Below, piece by piece: positions 49,364 to 58,675 of a stretch of 64,000 bases of DNA. The first letter of the stretch is position 1. Every line of letters begins with the position of its first letter. Position numbers and translations under genes: made by a program. Source of the stretch: Mycobacterium sp. IS-1590 (GTDB taxonomy: Bacteria; Actinomycetota; Actinomycetes; Mycobacteriales; Mycobacteriaceae); contig NZ_LQIW01000034.1 in assembly GCF_001500025.1 (NCBI RefSeq), positions 124,001 to 188,000 of the forward strand, in the 5' to 3' direction. The notes beneath the pieces were generated by a model, which saw only the letters and a program-made list of their open reading frames with translations, searched no databases and was not told the origin of the DNA.

Positions 49364-50035
49364 CTAATTCCCGTCGGCTAACAGTTCGCGGACCTCGTCG
49401 TCGCTGACCTGATGGAAGTCGGCGAACACCTGCCCGACGGCCTCGAAGCCCGGGGGCATGCACGCACAGACCACGTCGTCGGCTTCCTTGGCCAGATCCC
49501 GGCACGCCGACGGCGGCCCGACCGGCACCGCCACGACGACGCGCGCCGGGTTCTTGGCCCGCACGGCGCGCACGGCGGCGAGCATGCTGGCTCCCGTCGC
49601 GATCCCGTCGTCGACGAGGATCACCGTCCTGCCCGCCAGTTCCGGGGGTGGCCGGTCGCCCCGGTAGGCCCGCTCGCGGCGATGCAACTCGTCGGTCTCG
49701 CGAGCGATCGCGGCTTGTATCGCCTCGTCGCCGATGCCGAGGCTGCGGACGAGATTGTCGTTGATCACCACGCCGCCGCCGCTGGCCAACGCGCCCATGG
49801 CCAATTCCTCCCACTGCGGCACCCCGAGCTTGCGGACCAGGAAGACGTCGAGGGGAGCGTCGAGCGAGCGCGCCACCTGCCAGGCGACCGGAACGCCGCC
49901 ACGCGCGAGACCCAGTACCACCACATCGTGGCCGCGGTAGGACGACAACTCACCGGCCAGGACCTCGCCGGCCTCACCGCGGTTCTGATACAGGCGCTTG
50001 CCGCTTCGGCGGGCGAGCCCGCTCCATCCGTTCAT
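49364..50035 (-). CDS. Phosphoribosyltransferase-domain protein, Rv2143-like
   Basis: The 223-residue protein has a type I phosphoribosyltransferase fold with the PRPP loop VILVDDGIATGASM and an N-terminal GLARGGVPVAWQVA. The base substrate is unknown; such stand-alone domains are common next to dormancy or nucleotide-salvage genes. Rv2143 of M. tuberculosis is longer (about 350 residues), so this copy covers only the transferase part. It is the last gene of the conserved block; synteny with M. tuberculosis ends about here. Confidence 0.82.
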   Translation of the reverse strand: MNGWSGLARRSGKRLYQNRGEAGEVLAGELSSYRGHDVVVLGLARGGVPVAWQVARSLDAPLDVFLVRKLGVPQWEELAMGALASGGGVVINDNLVRSLGIGDEAIQAAIARETDELHRRERAYRGDRPPPELAGRTVILVDDGIATGASMLAAVRAVRAKNPARVVVAVPVGPPSACRDLAKEADDVVCACMPPGFEAVGQVFADFHQVSDDEVRELLADGN

Positions 50036-50130
50036 GACAGTCGCTTCGATGTCGGGACCTTGTCAGACTACGACCGTGGGTACCCCACCCGAAGGCAATC
50101 CATCGGCATGACGGCGACGAATATCAAGAC

Positions 50131-51480
50131 ATGGGAATCGAATACGAGAGCGTCGTCGAGCACCCGCGCGACGAGGTGTTCGCGTGGCACGCACGACCCG
50201 GCGCGATGAGGCGGCTGGTCCCGCCGTGGCAGCCGATGAAGGTGATCGCGGAAGCGGGATCGCTGGCCGATGGGCGCGCGGTGCTCGGGTTGCCGGGTGG
50301 TCTGCGTTGGATCGCCCAACACGACCCGCAGCGTTACGACCCGCCGCGCCGCTTTGTCGACGTGCTGTCCTCGGACGGGCCTGCGTCGTGGCCGCCGCGC
50401 CTGGTCGGCCGGTGGACCCACATCCACGAGCTCGGTGAGGCCTCCGGCGGCACCCGGGTGTACGACCGCGTCGAGGCACCGGTGCCGGGGGCGGCGTTGC
50501 GGCCGATGTTCGCCTACCGCCACCGCCAGCTGACCGACGACCTGGCGGCCCACCGCGACGCCGCCGACGCCGGGCTTGCACCGCTCACCGTCGCGGTCAC
50601 GGGTGCGTCGGGTCTGGTCGGATCGGCGTTGACCGCGTTCCTGAGCACGGGAGGCCACCGGGTGATCTCGCTGGTGCGACGGGCAGCGACGGGCCCCGAC
50701 GAACGGCAGTGGAACCCCGACCGGCCCGATCCCGGACTGTTGGCCGGCGTCGACGCGGTCGTGCACCTGGCGGGCGCGTCCATTGCCGGCCGGTTCACCG
50801 ACGCCCATAAGGACGCGATCCGCGCCAGCCGCGTCGGACCGACCCGGCGGCTCGCCGAGGCGGCGGCGCGGACCGAGGACGGGCCGCGCATCTTCGTCAG
50901 TGCCTCGGCGGTCGGCATCTACGGTTTCGACCGCGGTGATGCGGCGCTCACCGAGGAAAGCGTGGTCGGCGACGGTTTCCTGGCCGAGGTGGTCCGCGAC
51001 TGGGAGGCTGCGACGGCTCCTGCCGCCGAGGCGGGCCTGCGGGTCGTCACCGTCCGGACGGGAGTCGTGCAGTCCGCGCGTGGCGGCACGCTGCGGCTGA
51101 TGCGACCGTTGTTCGCCGCCGGACTGGGTGGCCGGTTGGGTAATGGCAGGCAATGGCTGGCGTGGATCGCGCTCGACGATCTGCTCGACGTCTACCTTCG
51201 CGCGCTCTACGACGACCGGATGGCCGGTCCGGTCAACGCGGTGGCTCCTCATCCGGTGCGCAACACCGACTACACCAGGACGTTGGCGCGGGTGCTGCAT
51301 CGTCCCGCGGTGGTGCCCGTTCCGTCGTTCGGGCCGCGGCTACTGCTCGGGGAGCAGGGGGCCCGCGAACTCGCCGAGGCCAATCAGCGAGTGCTGCCCG
51401 CCGCCCTGCAGGCGCTGGGACACCGCTTCCGGCATCCGTCCCTCGACGGCGCGCTCGCTCACGAGCTCGGCCGCGGTTGA
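50131..51480 (+). CDS. SRPBCC - NAD-dependent epimerase (TIGR01777-type) fusion
   Basis: The 449-residue protein has two parts. Residues 1-145 form an SRPBCC ligand-binding domain (GIEYESVVEHPRDEVFAWHA). Residues about 150-449 form an extended SDR with the nucleotide loop VTGASGLVGSALTAFL, as in YfcH/SulA-type epimerases. The C-terminal DUF1731-like end includes FGPRLLLGEQGARELAEANQ. Substrate unknown. M. tuberculosis Rv2216 is the epimerase part alone, so the N-terminal fusion is notable but is also seen in other actinobacteria (recalled). Overlaps the next gene by 22 bases on the other strand. Confidence 0.84.
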   Translation: MGIEYESVVEHPRDEVFAWHARPGAMRRLVPPWQPMKVIAEAGSLADGRAVLGLPGGLRWIAQHDPQRYDPPRRFVDVLSSDGPASWPPRLVGRWTHIHELGEASGGTRVYDRVEAPVPGAALRPMFAYRHRQLTDDLAAHRDAADAGLAPLTVAVTGASGLVGSALTAFLSTGGHRVISLVRRAATGPDERQWNPDRPDPGLLAGVDAVVHLAGASIAGRFTDAHKDAIRASRVGPTRRLAEAAARTEDGPRIFVSASAVGIYGFDRGDAALTEESVVGDGFLAEVVRDWEAATAPAAEAGLRVVTVRTGVVQSARGGTLRLMRPLFAAGLGGRLGNGRQWLAWIALDDLLDVYLRALYDDRMAGPVNAVAPHPVRNTDYTRTLARVLHRPAVVPVPSFGPRLLLGEQGARELAEANQRVLPAALQALGHRFRHPSLDGALAHELGRG

Positions 51481-52193
51481 TCGACCAGGCGCGTCACGAA
51501 ACCGTGGACGAGACGCCGCACGCGGACGGCCGCATCTTGGGCGAATGAGCTTGTCTGGCAGCGCAATTGGTCATGGGTGAGGCCGAACGCCGCGATCTCG
51601 CCGATTTCGTCGTCGGCCAACCATCGGTCCAGCAGCTCGAGGTCGACCTCGGGATGGAATTGCAGCGCGAGCGCGCGGCCGAGCAGGAACGCCTGAGATG
51701 CGTTGGCGGTGCGGGCCAGTTCGGTGGCGCCGGGCGGCAGCGTCCAGCGGTCGTAGTGCCACTGCAACCAGCGGCCGTCGGGCACCAACCCGCGATCGGC
51801 GGACTCGACGTCATACCAACCGATCTCGGGTGACGGCGACCGTGTGACCGTTCCGCCGAACGTCTGCGCCAGCAGTTGTCCGCCGAAGCAGATGCCGAGG
51901 ATCGCGATACCGGCGTCGGCGGCGCTGCGCATCATCGCCATCTCCTCGCCGACCCAGGTGCTGCGCAGCGCGTCGTCGTAGACGGGCCAGCGCGCGCCGA
52001 GGGGCACGATCGCGTCGTAGTTCGTCGGGTCGGGGAACGCCACGTGGCCGGAAGGGGAGTGTGCACGCTCGGCGGGCACCACCTCGAAGGTGTGCACGTC
52101 GAAGCCCTCGTCGACGAACGCCTCGCCCAGCAGGCCTTCGGGGGCGATGTGCTCGTTGTAGAGGAACAGGACCTTTGCCGTCACGAGCCCCAT
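51459..52193 (-). CDS. Class I glutamine amidotransferase-like protein
   Basis: The 244-residue protein has the triad glutamine amidotransferase fold: nucleophile C102 in GICFGGQ, and H180 and E182 in FHPEVD. No synthetase subunit is adjacent, so it may act alone as a peptidase- or glutaminase-like enzyme on an unknown substrate, similar to the stand-alone GATase1 proteins near polyamine or gamma-glutamyl metabolism. Starts at ATG 52193 or GTG 52184 are both possible. It diverges from the phospholipase D-like pair with about 42 bases between starts. Confidence 0.82.
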   Translation of the reverse strand: MGLVTAKVLFLYNEHIAPEGLLGEAFVDEGFDVHTFEVVPAERAHSPSGHVAFPDPTNYDAIVPLGARWPVYDDALRSTWVGEEMAMMRSAADAGIAILGICFGGQLLAQTFGGTVTRSPSPEIGWYDVESADRGLVPDGRWLQWHYDRWTLPPGATELARTANASQAFLLGRALALQFHPEVDLELLDRWLADDEIGEIAAFGLTHDQLRCQTSSFAQDAAVRVRRLVHGFVTRLVDQPRPSS

Positions 52194-52235
52194 TATTTCG
52201 CGCGTAGATCCACCGTCGAGTGGGCACTCCACGGG

Positions 52236-53783
52236 GTGTCAGTGCTGGCCGAATGGTTCCTCACCTCCGGTGAACGCGGCAACCCCAGTTGGAGGCTGCC
52301 GACCTGGAGTGAGGGCAACCAGGCTGAGGCCTTGATTCACGGGGTGTCCTACTTCGATCGGCTCGTCACGGAGGTGGAGGCGCTCGGTGCCGGAGACCAC
52401 CTGTTCTTCGCCGACTGGCGCGGTGACGCCGACCAGAGGTTGCGTGACAACGGCCCGACCGTCGCCGAACTGTTCCGCGCGGCGGCCGAGCGTGGTGTGC
52501 TCGTCAAGGGCCTGATGTGGCGGTCGTATCCGAATCGCTTGCAGTTCAACGAGGAGCAGAACCGCCACCTGGCCGAGACGATCGAACGCGCGGGCGGGGA
52601 GGTGTTGCTCGATCAGCGGGTCCTGGTGGGCGGATCGCATCATCAGCGACTGGTGTTGCTGCGCCATCCCGGCGCACCGGACCGCGACGTGGCGTTCATC
52701 GGAGGCATCGACCTGTGCCACTCGCGCCGCGACGACGCGTCGCACCGCGGCGACCCGCAGGCGGTGCAGATGTCGAGTAGATACGGGGAGCGGCCGCCGT
52801 GGCACGACGTGCAATTGCAGGTGCGAGGCCCGGTCATCGGCGCGCTGGACGTCACGTTCCGGGAGCGGTGGACCGCGCGGGCGCCGCTGGATCTGTTCAA
52901 CCCGCTTGCGTGGCTTCGCGACAGGTTCGGTGGAGAGGACGAGCGGCGACGCCCGCTACCGGACCAACCGCCGGACCCGCCGGAGTGCGGGCCGCATGCG
53001 GTACAGGTGCTGCGCACGTACGGTGACGCGTTGATCCAGTATGAGTTCGCCAAGGAGGGCGAGCGCAGCATTGCGCGCGGTTACACGAAAGCGATTCGAC
53101 GCGCCAGGCGGCTGATCTATCTGGAGGATCAGTATCTGTGGTCGGAGGAGATCGCCAACCTCTTGGTCGAGGCGTTGACCGCCAACCCCGAGTTGCAGCT
53201 GGTGGCCGTCGTGCCGCGGTACTTCGACCTGGAGGGTGGGCTCGGCCGGCCGCCCACGTTGGTCGGGCGCCAGCTCGCGCTCGACGCGTGCCGACGCGCC
53301 GCCCCCGACCGGGTGCACGTGTTCGATGTCGAGAACCACGAGGGCACACCGGTTTACGTTCATTCCAAGGTATGCATCATCGATGACACCTGGGCCTGCA
53401 TCGGCAGCGACAACTTCAACCGCCGGTCGTGGACGCATGACAGCGAACTGTCGTGCGCGGTGCTCGACGCCGACGACAGCTTCGCGCGAGACCTGCGGCT
53501 GAGGTTGCTGCGCGAGCATCTCGACCGGGCCGAGGACGGCAGCGAGGACCAGGGGCTGCTCGACCCCGCCACCGCTGTCGCTGAGATCGCCGGGTGCGCA
53601 GACACTTTGGAGCAGTGGCATCGATCGGGCCGCACCGGCTCGAGGCCGCCGGGCCGACTGCGACCGCACCAGAGCGAGCGGGTCGATCCGCTGACGCGGT
53701 TGTGGGCCGAACCCGCCTACCGGATGATCTTCGACCCCGACGGTCGCTCGTATCGCGACCGGCTGTTGCGGAGGCGGCCGTGA
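52236..53783 (+). CDS. Phospholipase D-like protein, copy 1 (first HKD altered)
   Basis: The 515-residue protein has two HKD half-sites of the phospholipase D superfamily. The second is intact (H376, K378, D383 in HSKVCIID). The first reads HHQRL, with H136 but R138 where lysine is usual. It also contains GGIDLCHSRRDD and SDNFNRRSW. There is no signal peptide, so it acts in the cytoplasm or at the membrane. The GTG at 52236 is chosen because its N-terminus aligns with copy 2. Its stop overlaps copy 2 as GTGA. Substrate unknown. Confidence 0.85.
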   Translation: MSVLAEWFLTSGERGNPSWRLPTWSEGNQAEALIHGVSYFDRLVTEVEALGAGDHLFFADWRGDADQRLRDNGPTVAELFRAAAERGVLVKGLMWRSYPNRLQFNEEQNRHLAETIERAGGEVLLDQRVLVGGSHHQRLVLLRHPGAPDRDVAFIGGIDLCHSRRDDASHRGDPQAVQMSSRYGERPPWHDVQLQVRGPVIGALDVTFRERWTARAPLDLFNPLAWLRDRFGGEDERRRPLPDQPPDPPECGPHAVQVLRTYGDALIQYEFAKEGERSIARGYTKAIRRARRLIYLEDQYLWSEEIANLLVEALTANPELQLVAVVPRYFDLEGGLGRPPTLVGRQLALDACRRAAPDRVHVFDVENHEGTPVYVHSKVCIIDDTWACIGSDNFNRRSWTHDSELSCAVLDADDSFARDLRLRLLREHLDRAEDGSEDQGLLDPATAVAEIAGCADTLEQWHRSGRTGSRPPGRLRPHQSERVDPLTRLWAEPAYRMIFDPDGRSYRDRLLRRRP

Positions 53784-55321
53784 ACGTCGAGGAGTGGTTC
53801 CTGACCGCGCAGGAGCGCGGCAACCCGGCGTCGGACATCCCGGCGTGGTGCGACGGCAACCGCGTCGAACCGCTGGTGCACGGGTCGACCTATTTCGATC
53901 ACCTCGCCACCGAGGTGGAGGCGCTGGGGGCGGGCGACTACGTGTTCTTCACCGACTGGCGTGGGGACCCCGACCAGAAGATGCGCGAGGACGGTCCGAC
54001 CGTTCGCGAATTGTTCTGCCGCGCAGCCGAACGCGGGGTGGTGGTCAAGGGTCTGGTGTGGCGATCGCATCTGGACGAGCTGTCCTACAGCGAGGACGAG
54101 AACCGCCATCTCGGTGAGCACATCGAGGAGGCCGGCGGGGAGGTCCTGTTGGATCAGCGGGTGCGGATCGGCGGTTCGCACCACCAGAAGCTGGTCGTGA
54201 TCCGCCATCCCGGTCAGCCGGAGCGCGATGTGGCGTTCGCGGGGGGCATCGATCTGTGTCACTCGCGGCGCGACGACGCCTCGCACCGCGGCGACCCCCA
54301 GGCGATCGAGATGTCGCCGCGCTACGGTGAGCATCCGCCGTGGCACGACGTGCAGTTGCGCCTGCACGGGCCGGTCGTGGGTGCGCTGGACCTGACGTTT
54401 CGCGAGCGGTGGAACGATCCCGCGTCGCTGGACATGCTGAACCCGCTGGCGTGGCTGCGCGACAAGTTCGGTGGCGCGGACATGACGGCCGATCCGCTGC
54501 CCGAGCAACCGCCGGACCCGCCGCGGTGTGGCCCGCACACGGTGCAGGTGTTGCGCACCTACCCGGACGCCCATTTCGCCTACGACTTCGCACCGAACGG
54601 GGAGCGCAGCATCGCGCGCGCCTACAGCAAGGCGGTGCCACGTGCGCGCCGGTTGATCTACCTGGAGGACCAGTATCTGTGGTCCAAACGGGTGGCTGAC
54701 CTGTTCGCGTCCGCGCTGCGGGACAACCCCGAACTGCATCTGCTCGCGGTGGTGCCGCGCTATCCCGACGTCGATGGCCGGTTGGCCCTGCCGCCCAACC
54801 AGGTCGGCCGGTGGCAGGCGATCGAGACGTGTCACCGCGCCGCACCGGAACGGGTGCACGTGTTCGACGTCGAGAACCACGAGGGCACACCGGTGTACGT
54901 GCACGCGAAGGTGTGCGTGATCGACGACGTGTGGGCATGCTCGGGCAGCGACAACTTCAACCGGCGCTCGTGGACCCACGACAGCGAGCTGTCCTGCGCG
55001 GTGCTCGACGAGGATGGCGAATTCGCCCGCGATCTGCGGTTGCGGTTGATGCGCGAGCACCTGGACCGCGCCGACGACGGCAGCCAGGACGGCGGGCTTG
55101 TCGACCCAGCCACCGCGGTCGGCGAGATCGTCGATGCGGCGGAGGCGTTGGAAGCGTGGTACGCGTCCGGTCGGCGGGGTCCGAGACCGCCGGGGCGGTT
55201 GCGTCCGCACAAGGCCGAACGCCTCGGGCTGTTGACCCGGCTGTGGGCCGAGCCGACCTACCGGTTCATGTACGACCCGGACGGCCGATCGTACAGGGAC
55301 CGGCTGAAACGACGGTTGTAG
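53780..55321 (+). CDS. Phospholipase D-like protein, copy 2
   Basis: The 513-residue protein is a close paralogue of copy 1 over its whole length (most blocks are identical or similar by eye). Both half-sites keep the His and Lys: H135/K137 in HHQKLVVI and H375/K377/D382 in HAKVCVID. The first site lacks the usual Asp at the HKD position (Arg instead), as in copy 1. The GTG overlaps the copy 1 stop by four bases, so both proteins are made together. It may be a phosphatidyl transferase or hydrolase; the sequence does not tell which. Confidence 0.87.
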   Translation: MNVEEWFLTAQERGNPASDIPAWCDGNRVEPLVHGSTYFDHLATEVEALGAGDYVFFTDWRGDPDQKMREDGPTVRELFCRAAERGVVVKGLVWRSHLDELSYSEDENRHLGEHIEEAGGEVLLDQRVRIGGSHHQKLVVIRHPGQPERDVAFAGGIDLCHSRRDDASHRGDPQAIEMSPRYGEHPPWHDVQLRLHGPVVGALDLTFRERWNDPASLDMLNPLAWLRDKFGGADMTADPLPEQPPDPPRCGPHTVQVLRTYPDAHFAYDFAPNGERSIARAYSKAVPRARRLIYLEDQYLWSKRVADLFASALRDNPELHLLAVVPRYPDVDGRLALPPNQVGRWQAIETCHRAAPERVHVFDVENHEGTPVYVHAKVCVIDDVWACSGSDNFNRRSWTHDSELSCAVLDEDGEFARDLRLRLMREHLDRADDGSQDGGLVDPATAVGEIVDAAEALEAWYASGRRGPRPPGRLRPHKAERLGLLTRLWAEPTYRFMYDPDGRSYRDRLKRRL

Positions 55322-55393
55322 CCCGCAGCCAGGGCGCAAAAGTACGCGTTTGCGCTGATGTTTGCCCTACGTCCGGGTCGCATGCTGGCTAGC

Positions 55394-58300
55394 ATGAGCG
55401 CACTCGAGTGGAGCGAACTTGGTGTGAGCGGGCTGCCGACCGGAACGGTGACGTTGCTGCTGGCCGACGTCGAGGGTTCGACGCGGTTATGGGACTCGCA
55501 GCCCGAAGAAATGCGCGCTGCGATCCGGCGGCTCGACGCGACATTGGCGGATCTCATCGTCTTTCACAACGGCGCCCGCCCCGTCGAGCAGGGGGAGGGC
55601 GACAGCTTCGTGCTGGCCTTCGCCCGGGCCAGCGATGCGGTGGCCTGCGCACTGGCGTTGCAGCAGGCGCCGCTGGCCCCGATTCGGTTGCGCATCGGCC
55701 TGCACACCGGTGAAATCCAGCTACGCGACGAATCTAACTACATCGGCACGACCATCAACCGTACGGCGCGGCTACGCGATCTCGCGCACGGCGGACAGAC
55801 GGTGCTCACCGGCGCGACCGAGTCCATGGTGATCGACTATCTGCCCGACGGCGCATGGCTCACCGATCTCGGGTCCCATCCGCTGCGCGACCTCCCGCGC
55901 CCGGAACGCGTCGTGCAGTTGTGCCACCCCGACATCCGCAACGATTTTCCGCCGCTGCGCATCGCCGAGACCGCGGTGAGGCCTGACCTACCCGCGCAAC
56001 TGACGCGATTCATCGGGCGCCGCAAGCAGATCGGCGAGATCGGTGAGCTCCTGACCGGCAGCCGGCTGGTGACGCTGACGGGCGCGGGTGGGGTGGGCAA
56101 GACACGGCTGGCCGTGCAGATCGCGGATCGCATCGAAGGGCGACCGGTCTGGTACGTGGACCTGGCGCCGATCAGCGATGCGGACCTCGTTCCCGTCGCC
56201 GTGCTGCGCTCACTCGGTGTCCCGGATCAACCGGGCCGCTCGACGATGGACAGCATCGTCGAATTCATCGGCGAGCGCCCGGGTTTCGCAGTGCTCGACA
56301 ACTGCGAACACCTCCTCGAGGTGAGCGCCGAGTTGATCACCACGCTGCTGGAGCGGTGTCCGAACCTGACCCTGCTGGCCACCAGCCGTGAGCCGATCGG
56401 CGTCGAGGGCGAACTCATCTGGCGGGTGGCGTCCCTGTCGATCGAGGACGAAGCCGTCGAGCTGTTCATCGACCGCGCCCGACATGTTCAGTCGGATTTC
56501 ACTCCCTCGGACGAGGAACTCGCCGTCGTCGGCGAGATCTGCAGGCGTTTGGACGGCATGCCGCTGGCCATCGAGTTGGCGGCCGCCCGGGTCCGCGCAC
56601 TGTCCGTCCGGGAGATCCTCGACGGCCTGCACGACAGGTTCCGTCTGCTGACGGGCGGATCACGAAAAGCGGTGCGCCGCCAGCAGACACTCAAGGCCTC
56701 CGTGGACTGGTCGCATCAGATGTTGACCGAACCCGAGCGTGTCGTCTTCCGGCGGCTGGCGGCGTTCGCCGGAGACTTCGATCTCGAGGCCGCGCAAGCG
56801 GTGGCCACGGGCGGAGAGGTCGAGCGCTTTCAGGTACTGGATCTGCTGATGCTCCTGGTCGACAAGTCGCTGGTGTTGGCCGAGAGTTCCAGTGGGCGAG
56901 TGCGATACCGGTTACTGGAAACGGTCCGCCAGTACGCGTTGGACAAACTCGGTGAGTCCGGTGAAGCCGACACCGTGCGCGGCCGCCACCGGGATCACTA
57001 CACCTCGATGACAGCGCGGCTGGAGGCACCTGGTTGTTCCGAGTACGAACGCCTGGTCTCCCAGGCCGAAATCGAGATCGACAACCTCCGTGCCGCTTTC
57101 GCGTGGAGCCGCGAGGGGCAGGACGTCGACGCGGCGTTGCGCCTCGCAAGCTCACTGCAGCCGCTGTGGCTCATGCGCGGGCGGGTCCAAGAGGGGTTGT
57201 CCTGGTTCAACGCCGTGCTGAACGATCCGGCGCCGGTAGGGGCGTCCGACGTTGTAGCGCGGCTCAGTGCGATTGCCGATCGGGCGGTGCTCCACGCGTG
57301 GGCGGTCACGGTCGGCGTCACGGATGATCTCGAACAGGCCCTGGCGACGGCGAGGGAGCTCGACAACCCCGCGCTGTTGCTTCGGGTGCTGGTGTCGTGT
57401 GTTGGCGTGGCCACGTTCGATGCGCAGGCGGCCTACCCGTATATCGACGAAGCACTCGGGTTGGCACGGCTGTTGGACGATCGGTGGCGACTGTGCCAGA
57501 TCCTCGGTTGGAAGGCCCTCGTCGCCATCCTTGTCGGAGATCCGGTGGCGGCGCGGAAAGCCGGCGAGGAGGGCCGGGCGCTGGCCGAGGAAGTCGGAGA
57601 CGTGTTCATGTCGCGCACGAACCGCTATTGGGGCCCCGCGATGGCGTCGTTTCAGCAGGGCGATCTGAAGTTCGGCATAGATTCGTTGCAGGCACTGCTC
57701 GCCGAGGCCGATGCATCGGGAGACGTGCTGCACGGCCTCCTTGCGCGCATCGCTCTTGCGCACGCGCACGCCTTGACGGGTGATTCCGCCGTGGGGCGGA
57801 GTCTGGCCGAGGCGGCCACTGAAATGGCATCCACGGTCGGTCCTTATCTCGAACCGTGGGCGTACGCGGCGTTGGCTTATGCGGCTCTCGCCGAAAGCGA
57901 TCTGAATGCGGCTGGGCAAGCGTGTGATTTGGCGTGGCAGCGCATCAACGCGCAGCCGGAAACCGCGATAACGAACGTCAATCCGCTGGCATTGCTGGCA
58001 CTCGCTCGAGGTGATCTAAGCGCCGCCAGGGAGTACGCGGACGTTGACGTGTTGCTGATGCAGGGGTGGCATCTGGCGCGCGCCCTGGTAATCCGCGGTC
58101 GTGTCGCGACGGCGCAGGGTGAACTGGTGCAGGCCGATGAGGATCTGCGCCGAGCGCTCGACTGCATTGCCGGCCATCAGACCTATCAGGTCGCCCCCGA
58201 TGCCTTCGAGGTGCTCGGTGAGTTGACAGGTGCGGCCGGCGACCATCGCAGTGCGGCGCGATTCCTGGGCGCCGCCGACGCCATGCGCGCACGCACGGGA

Positions 58301-58666
58301 TTGGTCCGGCTCCGGGTGCACGACGCGACGTATGCGGCGGCGATCGCGCAGCTTCGCGAAACCCTGGGCGAGAACGACTTCGAGTCTTTGTGGGATGAAG
58401 GAGCAGCGCTGTCCGTCGAGGAGGCGATCGCGTACGCGCTGCGCGGACGCGGTGGGCGCAAACGCCCGGCCAGCGGCTGGAAATCTCTGACGCCGACCGA
58501 GCTCGGCGTGGTCCGATTGGTTGCCGAGGGGCTCGGCAACAAGGACATCGCCGCAAGGCTTTTCGTGTCTCATCGGACGGTGCAGACGCATCTGACCCAC
58601 GTCTACACCAAGCTGGGACTGGCGTCGCGCGTGCAGCTGGCTCAGGAGGCCGCGCGGCACGCCTAG
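55394..58666 (+). CDS. Class III cyclase - NB-ARC-type ATPase - LuxR regulator
   Basis: The 1090-residue protein joins three functions. Residues about 15-180 form a class III adenylate/guanylate cyclase domain with metal Asp D25 (LLADVEGST) and D70 and the transition-state pair N122/R126. Residues about 200-470 form a STAND-type ATPase with Walker A TGAGGVGKT at 229-237. TPR-like helices follow, and the C-terminus (about 1028-1090) is a LuxR helix-turn-helix (LTPTELGVVRLVAEGLGNKDIAARL). The family is expanded in mycobacteria (Rv0386, Rv1358, Rv2488c, Rv0890c). ATG codons at 55358 and 55382 are alternatives. Confidence 0.88.
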   Translation: MSALEWSELGVSGLPTGTVTLLLADVEGSTRLWDSQPEEMRAAIRRLDATLADLIVFHNGARPVEQGEGDSFVLAFARASDAVACALALQQAPLAPIRLRIGLHTGEIQLRDESNYIGTTINRTARLRDLAHGGQTVLTGATESMVIDYLPDGAWLTDLGSHPLRDLPRPERVVQLCHPDIRNDFPPLRIAETAVRPDLPAQLTRFIGRRKQIGEIGELLTGSRLVTLTGAGGVGKTRLAVQIADRIEGRPVWYVDLAPISDADLVPVAVLRSLGVPDQPGRSTMDSIVEFIGERPGFAVLDNCEHLLEVSAELITTLLERCPNLTLLATSREPIGVEGELIWRVASLSIEDEAVELFIDRARHVQSDFTPSDEELAVVGEICRRLDGMPLAIELAAARVRALSVREILDGLHDRFRLLTGGSRKAVRRQQTLKASVDWSHQMLTEPERVVFRRLAAFAGDFDLEAAQAVATGGEVERFQVLDLLMLLVDKSLVLAESSSGRVRYRLLETVRQYALDKLGESGEADTVRGRHRDHYTSMTARLEAPGCSEYERLVSQAEIEIDNLRAAFAWSREGQDVDAALRLASSLQPLWLMRGRVQEGLSWFNAVLNDPAPVGASDVVARLSAIADRAVLHAWAVTVGVTDDLEQALATARELDNPALLLRVLVSCVGVATFDAQAAYPYIDEALGLARLLDDRWRLCQILGWKALVAILVGDPVAARKAGEEGRALAEEVGDVFMSRTNRYWGPAMASFQQGDLKFGIDSLQALLAEADASGDVLHGLLARIALAHAHALTGDSAVGRSLAEAATEMASTVGPYLEPWAYAALAYAALAESDLNAAGQACDLAWQRINAQPETAITNVNPLALLALARGDLSAAREYADVDVLLMQGWHLARALVIRGRVATAQGELVQADEDLRRALDCIAGHQTYQVAPDAFEVLGELTGAAGDHRSAARFLGAADAMRARTGLVRLRVHDATYAAAIAQLRETLGENDFESLWDEGAALSVEEAIAYALRGRGGRKRPASGWKSLTPTELGVVRLVAEGLGNKDIAARLFVSHRTVQTHLTHVYTKLGLASRVQLAQEAARHA

Positions 58667-58669
58667 GAT
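58664..58669 (+). promoter_or_regulatory. -10 box for a probable leaderless hydrolase transcript
   Basis: TAGGAT fits TANNNT and ends six bases before the ATG at 58676. Its first three bases are the stop codon of the cyclase-LuxR gene. No ribosome site precedes the ATG. Confidence 0.48.
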
Positions 58670-58675
58670 CGCGGT

